From: DSUN01 sp035527715
GTDB lineage: Bacteria; Planctomycetota; PUPC01; DSUN01
Direction: 5' to 3'
DNA length: 64,000 nt
Assembly (NCBI GenBank): GCA_035527715.1
Contig: DATKZY010000151.1
Span: forward strand, 30,202-94,201
Of the stretch, positions 17,152 through 25,857 are shown piece after piece; the stretch's first letter is position 1; every line of letters begins with the position of its first letter. Position numbers and translations under genes: made by a program. The notes under the pieces were generated by a model, which was not told where the DNA came from, did no database searches, and was given only the letters and a program-made list of their open reading frames with translations.

Positions 17152-18708
17152 TCAGTGCTTCCTGCGCCGGCGGGCGAGGGCCGCCAGCCCCAGGCCGAGC
17201 AGCGCCAGGCTCGCGGGTTCGGGGATTACCTCAGTGTTGAACTCCCCTTGCAGGAGGACGTTGTCGATGCGAATCTCGAGAGCCTCGGAGGCGGATCCTC
17301 CCGTGAAGCCCAGAGTGCCGGGCGAGAAGGTGAAGTCGGCGAGCTGGCCGGCCAGCACGAGCGTATCCGAGACGCTGCCCGACTCGGAGCTCAGGTACAC
17401 GGCGAGCAGGCCCTGGTCGAAGTACACATCGGCATGGTAGAGCCCGCTGTCGATGAGATCCGGCAGGTCGTAGTAGACGAGGCTGTTCGCCGCGTCCACG
17501 GCCGTGCCGTTCTGGAGCAGACGGATGACGGGGCTGCGGTCGCCCGCGGTTCCGCCCGGAAGCTCAGGCGCGAGGTCGAACGCGATGGCGAACGAGTTGC
17601 CGAGGATGCCGGTGTAGCCGCAGCCGCCCGAGCCGCCGCCCCCGCCGAGTGCGCTGGGGCTTCCCGCGAAGCAGACCGTGAAGCCCTCTTCCGTGCTGCT
17701 CGCCCCCGGCAGGATGGTGAAGTCGAACCCGAGAGCAAAAGTGGGGCTCGTGAGTTGTCCGCTAAGGAAGGCAGAGCCCGCGCCCGTTGGCCCGCTCGGG
17801 CGGGCCAGTGAGAGTTGGCCCCCAGCCACGGTCGCGTCGCCATTGAGCACCCAAGCACCGGACCAAGCGGAGAAGTCCTGCTGATGTGCGACAGGAAGAC
17901 TCCCGATCGCGGCCTGGTCGCGGACCACGGCGCCTACGTCGTCGATCGCGGCGTATTCGTCCGACCCGCCCGTGCGGGCGCCAAAGCCGAGCCGGGCGTC
18001 GAACGTCGCGTAGCTCGGCACCGTCCCTTGCGTCAATGGCTGGAGGAACGCGGGGCTCCCGCCCCGGTCCGCCTCCACGTTGCCATACCAGGACGCCACG
18101 GCCGCTTGGCCCGTGTCGTCGTCGCCCCGGATCTGCACACTTGTGGTGTAGCCGCGGACATTGACGTTGGCGGCATTGTCAATGAGACTAGTCAACTGGC
18201 CAGTGGTGTTGATCCTGTTGGCGCCCCCACCCATGTTGTAGAGGACAGAGGAATTGGGAACAGCGGGCTCCCCACTGTTCTGCCACGTGTCGTAGGGGAC
18301 CCCAATGTGCTTCGCGCCGCCGGTGGTGTTGGGAATAAAGAGATCGAGGCCGACGGCGAACGCACTGGCGCTCGTGCCGAGGCTCTGATCGAGGATCGCG
18401 GTCGTCACACCATCCGCGGGGCTGCCTGTGGTGTTCTGAATGTAGACCTTCGCGATGTAGTCCACACTCTGACTGGAGAACGTCGTGGGGAAGATGATGG
18501 AGCCCTTTTGGTTGCCGGATTCCGGCGTCAGCCGGCCGTGGCCGCTGGCGCTAATCCAGGCCGCATTGTCGTTGAAGACCACGCCTCGGGCAGTCGGATC
18601 CGTGTTGAAGTCCTCGAAGATGAACGTCTGGAACAAACCGGCGCTGGCCCCGGCGCTCCAGAGCACGGCCATCACACCGACCAGGCCAGAAAGCCACACA
18701 CGCCTCAT
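17152..18708 (-). CDS. PEP-CTERM sorting domain protein D (last of operon)
   Basis: A 518-residue exported protein with a signal peptide (residues 1-23, ASAG) and a C-terminal PEP-CTERM signal: IPEPASLALLGLGLAALARRRRKH. This signal is a PEP motif, a hydrophobic helix and an Arg cluster, recognised by an exosortase (none in the window). The mature part contains Gly/Ser-rich beta segments (TLGFTGGSASEALEIRIDNV) resembling a lectin-like LamG fold. It ends directly after the Arg cluster, unlike its three operon partners. AGGAGAG precedes the start. A cell-surface or matrix role is inferred. Confidence 0.85.
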   Translation of the reverse strand: MRRVWLSGLVGVMAVLWSAGASAGLFQTFIFEDFNTDPTARGVVFNDNAAWISASGHGRLTPESGNQKGSIIFPTTFSSQSVDYIAKVYIQNTTGSPADGVTTAILDQSLGTSASAFAVGLDLFIPNTTGGAKHIGVPYDTWQNSGEPAVPNSSVLYNMGGGANRINTTGQLTSLIDNAANVNVRGYTTSVQIRGDDDTGQAAVASWYGNVEADRGGSPAFLQPLTQGTVPSYATFDARLGFGARTGGSDEYAAIDDVGAVVRDQAAIGSLPVAHQQDFSAWSGAWVLNGDATVAGGQLSLARPSGPTGAGSAFLSGQLTSPTFALGFDFTILPGASSTEEGFTVCFAGSPSALGGGGGSGGCGYTGILGNSFAIAFDLAPELPGGTAGDRSPVIRLLQNGTAVDAANSLVYYDLPDLIDSGLYHADVYFDQGLLAVYLSSESGSVSDTLVLAGQLADFTFSPGTLGFTGGSASEALEIRIDNVLLQGEFNTEVIPEPASLALLGLGLAALARRRRKH

Positions 18709-18735
18709 CGCTCTCTCCTTTTATGAGTTCGAGAC

Positions 18736-20094
18736 TCAGACGCCGTGCGATCGGCCCGCCTTACGGCGCCGGCGGGCCAGGGCCGCCAGGCCGAGGCCCA
18801 GGAGCGCCAGCGAAGCCGGCTCCGGGATGACCTCTCTGGCGGTGTTGTAGATGTCGATCTCGGAATAGAACGTCCCGGCCGTCACGATGTGGAAGTCGAA
18901 GAGCAGGTGGCGGAAGTCCCCGAGGGAGCTGAGGTCCTGGTTGTAGATGCTCACGCCAGCCACGCCCGACATGCTGAGGAGGGTCCCAACCGGGCTGGCG
19001 TCCGCACCCGTGTTCACCAGCGCGATGAGCTCCCAGCCGTTGGCCTCCAGGTCGCCTGCGGCCGAGGGCGCCGTCGCCAGGTCGCTGCCGAAGAGCATGT
19101 ACGACTGCGGCGTGCGCGTGCTGAGGTGCCGCGAGTAGGTGTCGACCTCGTACACCGGGATCAGGTCCGTGAAATCGGCAAGGATACGGAACGGCGCGTT
19201 GTCGGAGAAGACGTTGTCGGCGGCCACGTTGTCGCCCGAGGGCCACAGACCGTCAGTGAGCTTGGCCAGGGCGCCGCTGCTCGCGTGCAGGCTGCCGTCC
19301 GCGACCGACCAGGCCACGCTGTTGCCCTGGCTGGTATCGGCGTAGTCGGTGGACGACAGGCCGGGCACGGTCGAGAAGGGGTTGCCGACGATGGCCCCCG
19401 ACCCCACGTTGTCCGGCGCGCCGTGGGTGCGGCTCTCCGTCACGACGCTCGCGGTGAGTGCGCCGGTGTAGCGGAGGAGCTCGATCTCATCGTATTGGCA
19501 ACTGCCGCCGGAAGGGTTGCGGCAGGTCGGGAAGAGCAGGCGGTAGCTGGTGTAGGCGGTCGTGTTGCTGAAGACCGGCTCGCGCCCCCACGGCTCCCAG
19601 GTGTTGCGGTTAGGGTCGGTCTGGAGGCCGGTGTTGCCTTGAGCGATGAGGGTCCACGCCGTCGTTGTAGCGGGATCCCCGTTCGTGCCCTCGAGGGTGT
19701 AGGTCATGGGGTCGCGCGTCGCGTTGTCATTCGCCGTCCGGATGCGGAGACCGGTCACGACGGAGGCGCCAGAGGCGGGCGTGACGTAGAAGCCGGTCTG
19801 GTAGCCGGCCGGGACCGCCGGGTTGGGCGGGACGGCCAAGGTCGTGCCTCCAAAGCTGTTGTACTTTTTGCTCGGGGCCAAGTCGTCAATGGCGTTGGTC
19901 GGACCCTCGTTGTTGGGGTATGTGCCGGGGGTCCATGGGGCGCTCGCCTTGCCAGTCGAGACACTGTTCGCCCCCCCGGCTACGGTCTGATAGAGGCCGA
20001 CGATCGTGTCGCCGGGCGCGGTGACATCAATCCGCGCGGCCTGCGCCGCGCCCGCCAGGGCGGCCAACAAACCAAGCACAAGAAATCGCCTCAT
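18736..20094 (-). CDS. PEP-CTERM sorting domain protein C
   Basis: A 452-residue exported protein with signal peptide (residues 1-19, AQA|ARI) and C-terminal IPEPASLALLGLGLAALARR followed by an extra KAGRSHGV tail. The body is predicted to be beta-rich, with YRLLFPTCRNPSGGSCQYDE resembling discoidin/F5-8C-type surface-binding segments. The tail is homologous at DNA level to those of the two upstream genes but a base change brings an earlier stop. It lies 27 nt upstream of protein D. Anchoring by an exosortase encoded elsewhere is inferred. Confidence 0.82.
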   Translation of the reverse strand: MRRFLVLGLLAALAGAAQAARIDVTAPGDTIVGLYQTVAGGANSVSTGKASAPWTPGTYPNNEGPTNAIDDLAPSKKYNSFGGTTLAVPPNPAVPAGYQTGFYVTPASGASVVTGLRIRTANDNATRDPMTYTLEGTNGDPATTTAWTLIAQGNTGLQTDPNRNTWEPWGREPVFSNTTAYTSYRLLFPTCRNPSGGSCQYDEIELLRYTGALTASVVTESRTHGAPDNVGSGAIVGNPFSTVPGLSSTDYADTSQGNSVAWSVADGSLHASSGALAKLTDGLWPSGDNVAADNVFSDNAPFRILADFTDLIPVYEVDTYSRHLSTRTPQSYMLFGSDLATAPSAAGDLEANGWELIALVNTGADASPVGTLLSMSGVAGVSIYNQDLSSLGDFRHLLFDFHIVTAGTFYSEIDIYNTAREVIPEPASLALLGLGLAALARRRRKAGRSHGV

Positions 20095-20106
20095 CGCTCT
20101 TTCCTT

Positions 20107-21300
20107 TCACGAGTTCGAGGCACACACGCCACGCGATCGGCCCGCCGTACGGCGCCGGCGGGCGAGGACGAGCAGGCCGGCGCCCAGGAGCGCCATCGTC
20201 GCCGGCTCGGGGACCGCAATCGTCACATCGCCCACCCACTGCCAGTCGCCATACTCGGACGAGTTGGCCGTCAGGCGCATTTGGTACGTGCCCGGGTCGA
20301 GCCCCAGGAGGCCGAAGTGTCCGGGCTGCAAGAGGTCACCGACTGTCTGGTTGACGACGGTGGCCAGGGTCTGCCACGTGCCATCGAAGTACTCGAGCAC
20401 GTAGCTGTCAGGGTTGATGTATGTGCCCGCGATGGCGTCGTAGATGAACGCCCTGCCGTCAATGTCGTTGAACGTTGAGGGCTGGAGTTCAGCATACGTG
20501 AGGATGTCCGCAGAAGCCGTGAACGATGACATGCCGGAGCCGGCGGCCTTGATCAGGATGTAGTCCACCTCGAACACGGCGGGCGAGGCCGCGCCGTTGC
20601 TGGCGACGCTTCCGCCCGTGATGCCGGCGTAGCCGGTCCGGGTGTCATTGGACGCCCACTGAACCTGCCAGCCCGCGGGCTCGGGGGCCAGGCCGTCGGC
20701 CAGCCAGATCTTCCCGAACGAGTCGTCGCTGCCGATCATGTTCGGGTCGTGTCGCACGCGAACCCAGTAGTAGGTGTCGAGGGACCAGTCGTTGGCAATG
20801 GCCGGCCCCCATGCGACGGCGTCGTTGAGGAGATGCAAGTCGTGGGCCGAGCCCTCGGGGCGGAACAGGAGGTTGATGCCGTAGCCGTTGGATGTCGAGC
20901 TCGCGGTCGCCACCCCCACGCGACATCCGTCGGCCGTCCCGAACGTGGTGACCTTGATCCGGGCCAGGACCTCCTGGACAGTGGTGTTGTACGACACGGC
21001 CGTGTAGAGCAGCTTGTTCGGGTCGTTGCTCGCCGCGGTCGTCGGGCTGGCGACGTGAAGCCGGCCGTCGCCCGGCAGGGTGAACATGCTCGGGTCGCCA
21101 GCGCCCCCGTCGTACTGCGTCCAGCCTGGGTTCAGTGTCGTGCCGCGGAAGTAATCCTGGTAGCCGGTGACGGTGGTGCCATACTCCGCGTAGTTGACGG
21201 GCAGTGCCAGGGCCACGTCGGTCGCGGCAAGCCCCATCGCGACGGCGCACAACGCCACGAGCATCGCCCGCATCGCGGACCAGTCTCCCACACGCCTCAT
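20107..21300 (-). CDS. PEP-CTERM sorting domain protein B with LamG-like domain
   Basis: A 397-residue exported protein. The signal peptide is preceded by a short charged N-terminus (residues 1-32). Residues about 45-235 form a domain shared with protein A: FRGTTLNPGW, LPGDGRLHV, DPNKLLYTAV, EVLARIKVTTFGTADG and FEVDYILIK align closely, so the two are paralogues over this concanavalin/LamG-like domain. The C-terminus is VPEPATMALLGAGLLVLARR followed by TAGRSRGVCASNS. It lies 12 nt upstream of protein C. Confidence 0.82.
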   Translation of the reverse strand: MRRVGDWSAMRAMLVALCAVAMGLAATDVALALPVNYAEYGTTVTGYQDYFRGTTLNPGWTQYDGGAGDPSMFTLPGDGRLHVASPTTAASNDPNKLLYTAVSYNTTVQEVLARIKVTTFGTADGCRVGVATASSTSNGYGINLLFRPEGSAHDLHLLNDAVAWGPAIANDWSLDTYYWVRVRHDPNMIGSDDSFGKIWLADGLAPEPAGWQVQWASNDTRTGYAGITGGSVASNGAASPAVFEVDYILIKAAGSGMSSFTASADILTYAELQPSTFNDIDGRAFIYDAIAGTYINPDSYVLEYFDGTWQTLATVVNQTVGDLLQPGHFGLLGLDPGTYQMRLTANSSEYGDWQWVGDVTIAVPEPATMALLGAGLLVLARRRRTAGRSRGVCASNS

Positions 21301-21312
21301 CGCTCTCTCCTT

Positions 21313-22779
21313 TCATGAGTTCGAGGCACAGACGCCACGCGATCGGCCCGCCTTACGGCGCCGGCGGGCCAGGGCCACCAGCCCCAGGCCGAGCAGCGCC
21401 ATCGTCGCCGGCTCGGGGATGACCTCGGTCGAACCCACATAGATCGCCGGCAGGCCGTCCGCCATCAGCAGGAAGTAGTCCACCTCGAACGTGGCCTGGC
21501 CATTGTTGCTGGACGCCGCAATGCCGGCGAGGCCAACGCGGTTCTGGTACGTGTTCCACACGAACCAGCCCACTGGCTCAGGCGTCGTTCCGTCGGCCGG
21601 CCAGATCTTCGCCATTTGCTCGTCCGGGTTTGTGGGGTCAACCACGAGCCGCAGCCAGTACTCGGTCTGATTCGTCCAGTCGTAGTCCAGCTCGGGGCCC
21701 CAGGTCACGGCGTCGTTGAGGAACTCCATGTGCCGGCCGTTTCCGCCCTCGTCGCGGAAGTGCCAGCAGACCCCGCGGCCATCCGCGGTGTTCGTGCCGA
21801 CGGTGATCCCTGCGCGAGGGTCGCCGCCGGTGCCGAAGGTGGTCACGCGAATCTTGGCCAGGACCTCCTGGGTCGTCTCGCTGTAGCCGGTGCCGGTGTA
21901 GAGGAGCTTGTTGGGGTCGCCGCTTGCCGTGGTGACGTGGAGGCTGCCGTCCCCAGGCAGGCTGTACACGTTCTGCCCGTAGACGAGCCAGCCCGGGTTG
22001 AGCGTCGTGCCGGTGAAGTGGTCCTGGAAGCCGTTCACCGTCGTGCCGTACTCGGAGAAGTTGGTCGGCAGCGAGGCATCCCAGGTCGGCGCGGCCATCT
22101 TGACGATCTGGAAGCCCTGGAGCGTGCCGTAGCTCGCGCTGGTCGGATCCACGATGATCGAGACCTGGTCGCTCGGGCCCGTCGTCGTGACCTGGGCCAC
22201 GGCATAGTTCTTCGTCGGTGTCCACGCGGTCACGCCGGTTGCGTCGGTCATGCGGATCGGGTAGGAGGTGGGCTGGTCAAGCCTGTCAATGTTGACCCCG
22301 ATCTTGACGTCGTAGGTGCGCTCCGGGCCGGGAGGGCTCCCCCCACTCCACTCGCGCACGAGGGCATACACGCGGTAGTCGCCGGCTTCCAGGCCGCTCA
22401 CTCGCGCGCCGAGATTGTTGTCGCCGCTGGTGTAGACCCAGTCCTGCATGAGGCTGGTGCCGTAGATGCCTCCGCCGCCCGTTACCGCATACTCGGCTGT
22501 ATAGGCGTTTCCCCAGTTGATCGCCGGCTGGCCGCGTCCGGCGTCGAAGGCCACGCCCGTGGCCGCCGAGGTATCCGCGTAGACGAGGCCGCTCCCCTGG
22601 TCGGCCCACAGGGTGTTCCAGGTGGTCTCCGTGTTCAACACGTCCCCGAACGCGTGGCCCGGGCTCACCGTGCCCGAGTAGGAGCCGTCGTTGTCCGACA
22701 TGTCGAACTGGATCGGTGCCGCTGCCGCCAGGGCAGCGATCGCCAGCACAACGAGAAAAACCGCACAATGCCGCTTCAT
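21313..22779 (-). CDS. PEP-CTERM sorting domain protein A (first of operon)
   Basis: A 488-residue exported protein. AGGAGAG on the coding strand selects the ATG at 22779 (MKRHCAVFLVVLAIAAL, signal peptide) over a longer frame. An N-terminal beta domain (about residues 25-250, with YRVYALVREW and VSIIVDP) precedes the LamG-like domain shared with protein B (FTGTTLNPGW, LPGDGSLHV, DPNKLLYTG). It ends in IPEPATMALLGLGLVALARR and KAGRSRGVCASNS. It is the most upstream gene of a four-gene leftward operon with gaps of 12, 12 and 27 nt. Confidence 0.83.
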   Translation of the reverse strand: MKRHCAVFLVVLAIAALAAAAPIQFDMSDNDGSYSGTVSPGHAFGDVLNTETTWNTLWADQGSGLVYADTSAATGVAFDAGRGQPAINWGNAYTAEYAVTGGGGIYGTSLMQDWVYTSGDNNLGARVSGLEAGDYRVYALVREWSGGSPPGPERTYDVKIGVNIDRLDQPTSYPIRMTDATGVTAWTPTKNYAVAQVTTTGPSDQVSIIVDPTSASYGTLQGFQIVKMAAPTWDASLPTNFSEYGTTVNGFQDHFTGTTLNPGWLVYGQNVYSLPGDGSLHVTTASGDPNKLLYTGTGYSETTQEVLAKIRVTTFGTGGDPRAGITVGTNTADGRGVCWHFRDEGGNGRHMEFLNDAVTWGPELDYDWTNQTEYWLRLVVDPTNPDEQMAKIWPADGTTPEPVGWFVWNTYQNRVGLAGIAASSNNGQATFEVDYFLLMADGLPAIYVGSTEVIPEPATMALLGLGLVALARRRRKAGRSRGVCASNS

Positions 22780-23436
22780 CAGAACTCTCCTTCCGAGTTG
22801 AGGCCCCGAGCACCTTCGAGACACACTAGACACTCCGAACGCAGAACGACAAGCACTCGCCGAGCGTGGCTTCATGGACTCTGCCCTTTCGAGTAAAAGG
22901 CTCGGGCACGCTCACGATACCCCAGCAGTGCCCGAGGCATGCCAGGCGCCACCGACAATCGGTATTCCATGGATTCACTCCTTCCGTTCGGGTCGATCGA
23001 GACCACAAATCTACCTATAATCAATTTTAAGCGCCGCAAATCTCATGCCGGCCGCCGCGCCGGCCCGCGGCACCAGCGTAATCTCCGTAAGTTGGTAGTG
23101 CCAGACGGCTTACAGGCAGCCGACCCGCGTTGCGGATCTCGCCACATGCGTCCTGGTTCCCGCGCATGTTGCCCTTCGGCAACAGCGGTCTCACGGCAGA
23201 CCCAGCAGTATCGCTTTATCATCTTGGCAGGCCAGACGTTACGCCCATGTTGCCGTACGGCAACACGAAGTCGCGGCCCGGCAACATGCGACAGTCGCCG
23301 CAGAGGAGTCCATCCCAGACCTTGGCGCCGCGCGTGATCATCTAGCGGAGGGGCCGTGCGGATGGCCCAAATGAGGCTCCTGCAAGGGCTTCTGGCATCC
23401 ACTAAATGGCTTTCAGCGATTCGGCTCATTGGGGCA

Positions 23437-23506
23437 AAGACTGCCTGAAGGCAGGACTCCAAACGGGCCGCTCTCCTGGTTCGGAGTCCTGCCTTCAGGC
23501 AGTCTT
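23437..23506. repeat. Perfect 24-bp inverted repeat
   Basis: Arms at 23437-23460 and 23483-23506 are perfectly complementary around a 22-nt spacer. Each arm contains the internal near-palindrome CTGCCTGAAGGCAG, so the element is a palindrome nested in an inverted repeat. Confidence 0.7.
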
Positions 23507-23635
23507 GTCGCCGCTCAGGGCGCCGCCGCATCGCTGAAGGCCATGTAGATGATCGACCCCAGGGAGAGAGAAGTGATCATCTAAGTACGGCTCCACGGAG
23601 AAAGGCGCAATAGTGAGGCGGGGTTTCCTCAGGCT

Positions 23636-23843
23636 TCGTCCCGCAGGGACGGCAGGACTTAGCCGGCGGCTTCAGCCGCCGGAACGCCGGCGGTCCCCCC
23701 GCCCTCAGCCCCGCAAGGGGCGGTAGAAGCGGCGCAGGGAAGCCGTCGTGCCGTCGCTTCGGGACTGGGCGTATTCTGGCACCAGAGTCCGGCGGCTGAA
23801 GCCGCCGGCTAAGTCCTGACGTGCCTTCGGCACGACGGCGGCA
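23636..23843. repeat. SGC-type dispersed inverted repeat, copy B
   Basis: Perfect 30-bp arms at 23654-23683 and 23788-23817, with the same CCGGCGGCT-TC-AGCCGCCGG fold as copy A. A flanking GTCCCGCAGGGACGGCAG-like block and its counterpart lie outside the arms. The interior differs from copy A, but the overall organisation is the same. Confidence 0.75.
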
Positions 23844-23935
23844 GAACGTGGTTCCTGCACACTTTCCTCTGTGGAGCAGTACCTAAGTGGCTCTTCCGCC
23901 TGAAGCGATCACCCGGAGCGGCCACCCAGGCGCCC

Positions 23936-23981
23936 GCGCTAGGCGCTCACCTCCCCTTGCGCACACGTGAGCGCCTAGCGC
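23936..23981. repeat. 15-bp inverted repeat
   Basis: GCGCTAGGCGCTCAC at 23936-23950 is perfectly complementary to 23967-23981. A diverged copy of the same arm sequence (CGCTAGGCGCTCAT and GTGAGCGCC) follows at about 24071-24112, so the unit is present twice. Confidence 0.6.
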
Positions 23982-24170
23982 AACTAGCTGGCTGCGTGGG
24001 ACCTTCCACTGGCTGTAACTCTCGGCAGATTGGGCTCTTACGGCCATCACGGCATTGGCTCCGCCGCCCCCCGCTAGGCGCTCATCCCCCGTGGCCCACG
24101 GGTGAGCGCCTGACGGGCCGCGGCGCACGCGGGCCAAGTGGTGCTCGCGCAAGAGCTTGGGCGGGCCCTC

Positions 24171-24210
24171 TCAGACGATCAAATCCAGAGGGGGGAAGCT
24201 GATCGTCTGA
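24171..24210. repeat. 11-bp inverted repeat upstream of the FIST gene
   Basis: TCAGACGATCA at 24171-24181 pairs with 24200-24210. It lies 87 nt before the -35 of the promoter at 24297 and could be an operator or another dispersed repeat. Confidence 0.4.
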
Positions 24211-24296
24211 TCGCCTGACGCGGGGGGGCGACGGGCCTAATGGCCACCGTCGGCCACGCGGTCGGAGACCCCACACGCCCGAGTGTCAACTGAGGC

Positions 24297-24324
24297 TTGA
24301 CGGCGCCGGAAGCATTGGTATGAT
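24297..24324 (+). promoter_or_regulatory. Sigma70-type promoter of the FIST lipoprotein gene
   Basis: TTGACG (24297-24302) and TATGAT (24319-24324) are separated by 16 nt, and a TGG immediately before the -10 gives an extended -10. Transcription would start near 24331, about 50 nt before the ATG. Confidence 0.65.
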
Positions 24325-24380
24325 GTTGGGTGCGCGTCAGGTTGGCTCGTGGGGGCCGCTGGGGAAAGGAGCGAAGGGCA

Positions 24381-25781
24381 ATGCGTAGAGCGTTGGCTTG
24401 CTGGATCGGCGTTGGGGTGTTGCTCGCGGCGGCCGGGTGCGGCGGGCCGAAGCACATCAGGGGCACGAAGATCGTGGCGCCGCCAGGCGTCGAGTGGGCG
24501 CGGGCGGGCGACCCCGCCTCGCTGGCCATCGCCGTGGCCTGGTGCACGGACGCCGACCCGGAGAAGGCGGGCCAGACGGCTGCGGCCAATGCCATCCAGG
24601 CGCTCGGCTGCCCGGCCAAGGGCCTCGTCTTCTACGAGTACTTCCCCAAGATGGGGAAGGACAAGGCGGGCAAGGACAAGGAGGTGCCCGACACGGCGAA
24701 GGAGAAGAAGGTGCTGCCCGGCATCCGCGCCGCGGCGAAGGACGTGCCGGTCGTCGGCGCCCGCGCGCGGTCGCTCGTCAACGGCGGCACGAAGCTCGCC
24801 GACACCGTGGCCTGCCTGGCCATCGGCGGCGAGAAGGTGGCCTGCAACGCCGTGAAGGAGAAGCTGGCCGACGCCCGCTACGCGGTGGGCCGGAACGTCG
24901 CGCAGGCGCTGAAGGGCGTGGCCGACCTCAAGCTCATCTTCGCCCTCTCGGAGATGAACCTGTCGTTCGACACCAAGCCGAACGTGTCGGTCGAGGACCT
25001 CATCAAGGGCGTGCAGGAGACGGCGGGCAGGGAGGTCGTGCTCTTCGGCGGCAACTGCATGCCGAACGACTACGAGACCGACAAGGGCGGCGTGCAGTTC
25101 CTCAACGACGAGGTGCTCAGCGGCCACGTCGTCGCCCTCGGCATCGGCGGCCCCGTCGCCGTCTTCGCCAACCACCACAACGAGTTCGAGCCCTCGTACG
25201 ACATCGTCACCGTCACCAAGGCCGAGGACAAGTGGGTCTACGAGCTCGACGGCAAGCCGGCCCCCGAGGTCTACCGCCTCATCCGGGGCATGAAGTCCAC
25301 CGACGAGTTCACCTCCGACTGGCAGCACCCGGTCGGCGTGGTGGTGGCGCCCTTCAAGGTCTACCTGCGGATGGTGCTCGCGGAGGACAAGGCGAAGAAG
25401 GGCCTGCAATTCGTGGCGCCCCTGCCCGTGGGCACCCGCGTGAAGATCCTCAAGGGCGGGGCGGACGGCGCGGCCATCCTGGCCTCGGCCCGGAAGGGCA
25501 CGGCCGACATGCTCGAGAAGGCCGGCGAGGCGAAGCCGCTGGCCGTGCTGCTCTCCGACTGCTGTGCGCGCGGCATGCGGCTGCGCGAGTTCGGCCAGCC
25601 CGGCGACTGCGAGATCGCGGGCGGCGTGATTCCTGCGCTTGGCCGCAGGAACGCCGGCGTGCCCATCTTCGGCTTCTATGCCTGGGGCGAGCTTGGCCCC
25701 ATCGCCGGCCCCTTCAAGGGCCTGACCTGCATGTACCAGCAGCACACCTTCGTCTCCGCGGTCCTCTGCGAGACGAAGTAG
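24381..25781 (+). CDS. FIST-domain lipoprotein
   Basis: A 466-residue protein. Its N-terminus, RRALACWIGVGVLLAAAGC, ends in a lipobox-like AAGC with Cys20. The body has the layout of FIST_N plus FIST_C sensory domains: VLFGGNCMPNDYETDKGGVQ and HVVALGIGGPVAVFANHH near the middle, and LAVLLSDCCARGMRLRE with GGVIPALGRRNAGVPIFGFY and QQHTFVSAVL near the end. FIST domains are thought to bind small ligands such as amino acids. An outer-membrane or periplasmic FIST lipoprotein is less usual than a cytoplasmic one. Lys/Asp-rich residues 90-115 form an insertion. It has its own promoter and is followed by a hairpin. Confidence 0.72.
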   Translation: MRRALACWIGVGVLLAAAGCGGPKHIRGTKIVAPPGVEWARAGDPASLAIAVAWCTDADPEKAGQTAAANAIQALGCPAKGLVFYEYFPKMGKDKAGKDKEVPDTAKEKKVLPGIRAAAKDVPVVGARARSLVNGGTKLADTVACLAIGGEKVACNAVKEKLADARYAVGRNVAQALKGVADLKLIFALSEMNLSFDTKPNVSVEDLIKGVQETAGREVVLFGGNCMPNDYETDKGGVQFLNDEVLSGHVVALGIGGPVAVFANHHNEFEPSYDIVTVTKAEDKWVYELDGKPAPEVYRLIRGMKSTDEFTSDWQHPVGVVVAPFKVYLRMVLAEDKAKKGLQFVAPLPVGTRVKILKGGADGAAILASARKGTADMLEKAGEAKPLAVLLSDCCARGMRLREFGQPGDCEIAGGVIPALGRRNAGVPIFGFYAWGELGPIAGPFKGLTCMYQQHTFVSAVLCETK

Positions 25782-25807
25782 CCGGCGGCAGCCCCAAGTG
25801 CCATCGC

Positions 25808-25840
25808 ACGCGGCCAGCGCCATGCCGGCGCTGGCCGCGT
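25808..25840. terminator. Perfect 14-bp hairpin after the FIST gene
   Basis: Arms ACGCGGCCAGCGCC (25808-25821) and its exact complement (25827-25840) close a 5-nt loop. It lies 26 nt after the FIST stop and just before the ribosome binding site of the next gene. No T-tract. Confidence 0.5.
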
Positions 25841-25857
25841 CGCGTCGGAGGGCGCCC

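Larger units (their letters stand above)
22780..24296. other. Gene-free spacer rich in inverted repeats
   Basis: About 1.5 kb between the divergent PEP-CTERM operon and the FIST gene. A frame on the minus strand at 23043-23531 has no start signal or recognisable product. Besides the separately listed repeats, two short hairpins of type GTTGCC-N4-GGCAAC occur near 23168 and 23250. The region immediately upstream of 22780 must hold the operon promoter, but I see no convincing one. Confidence 0.55.

Noticed and set aside
22915..22945. Possible sigma54 promoter (TGGCAT-N-GGGC) upstream of the PEP-CTERM operon
   Set aside because: The -12 half fits poorly (GGGC for TTGC) and the site is about 145 nt from the start; PEP-CTERM operons are often sigma54-dependent, but this is too weak to claim.
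23043..23531. A 162-codon minus-strand frame in the spacer upstream of the PEP-CTERM operon
   Set aside because: No ribosome binding site or recognisable product, and part of it is built from the 24-bp inverted repeat.
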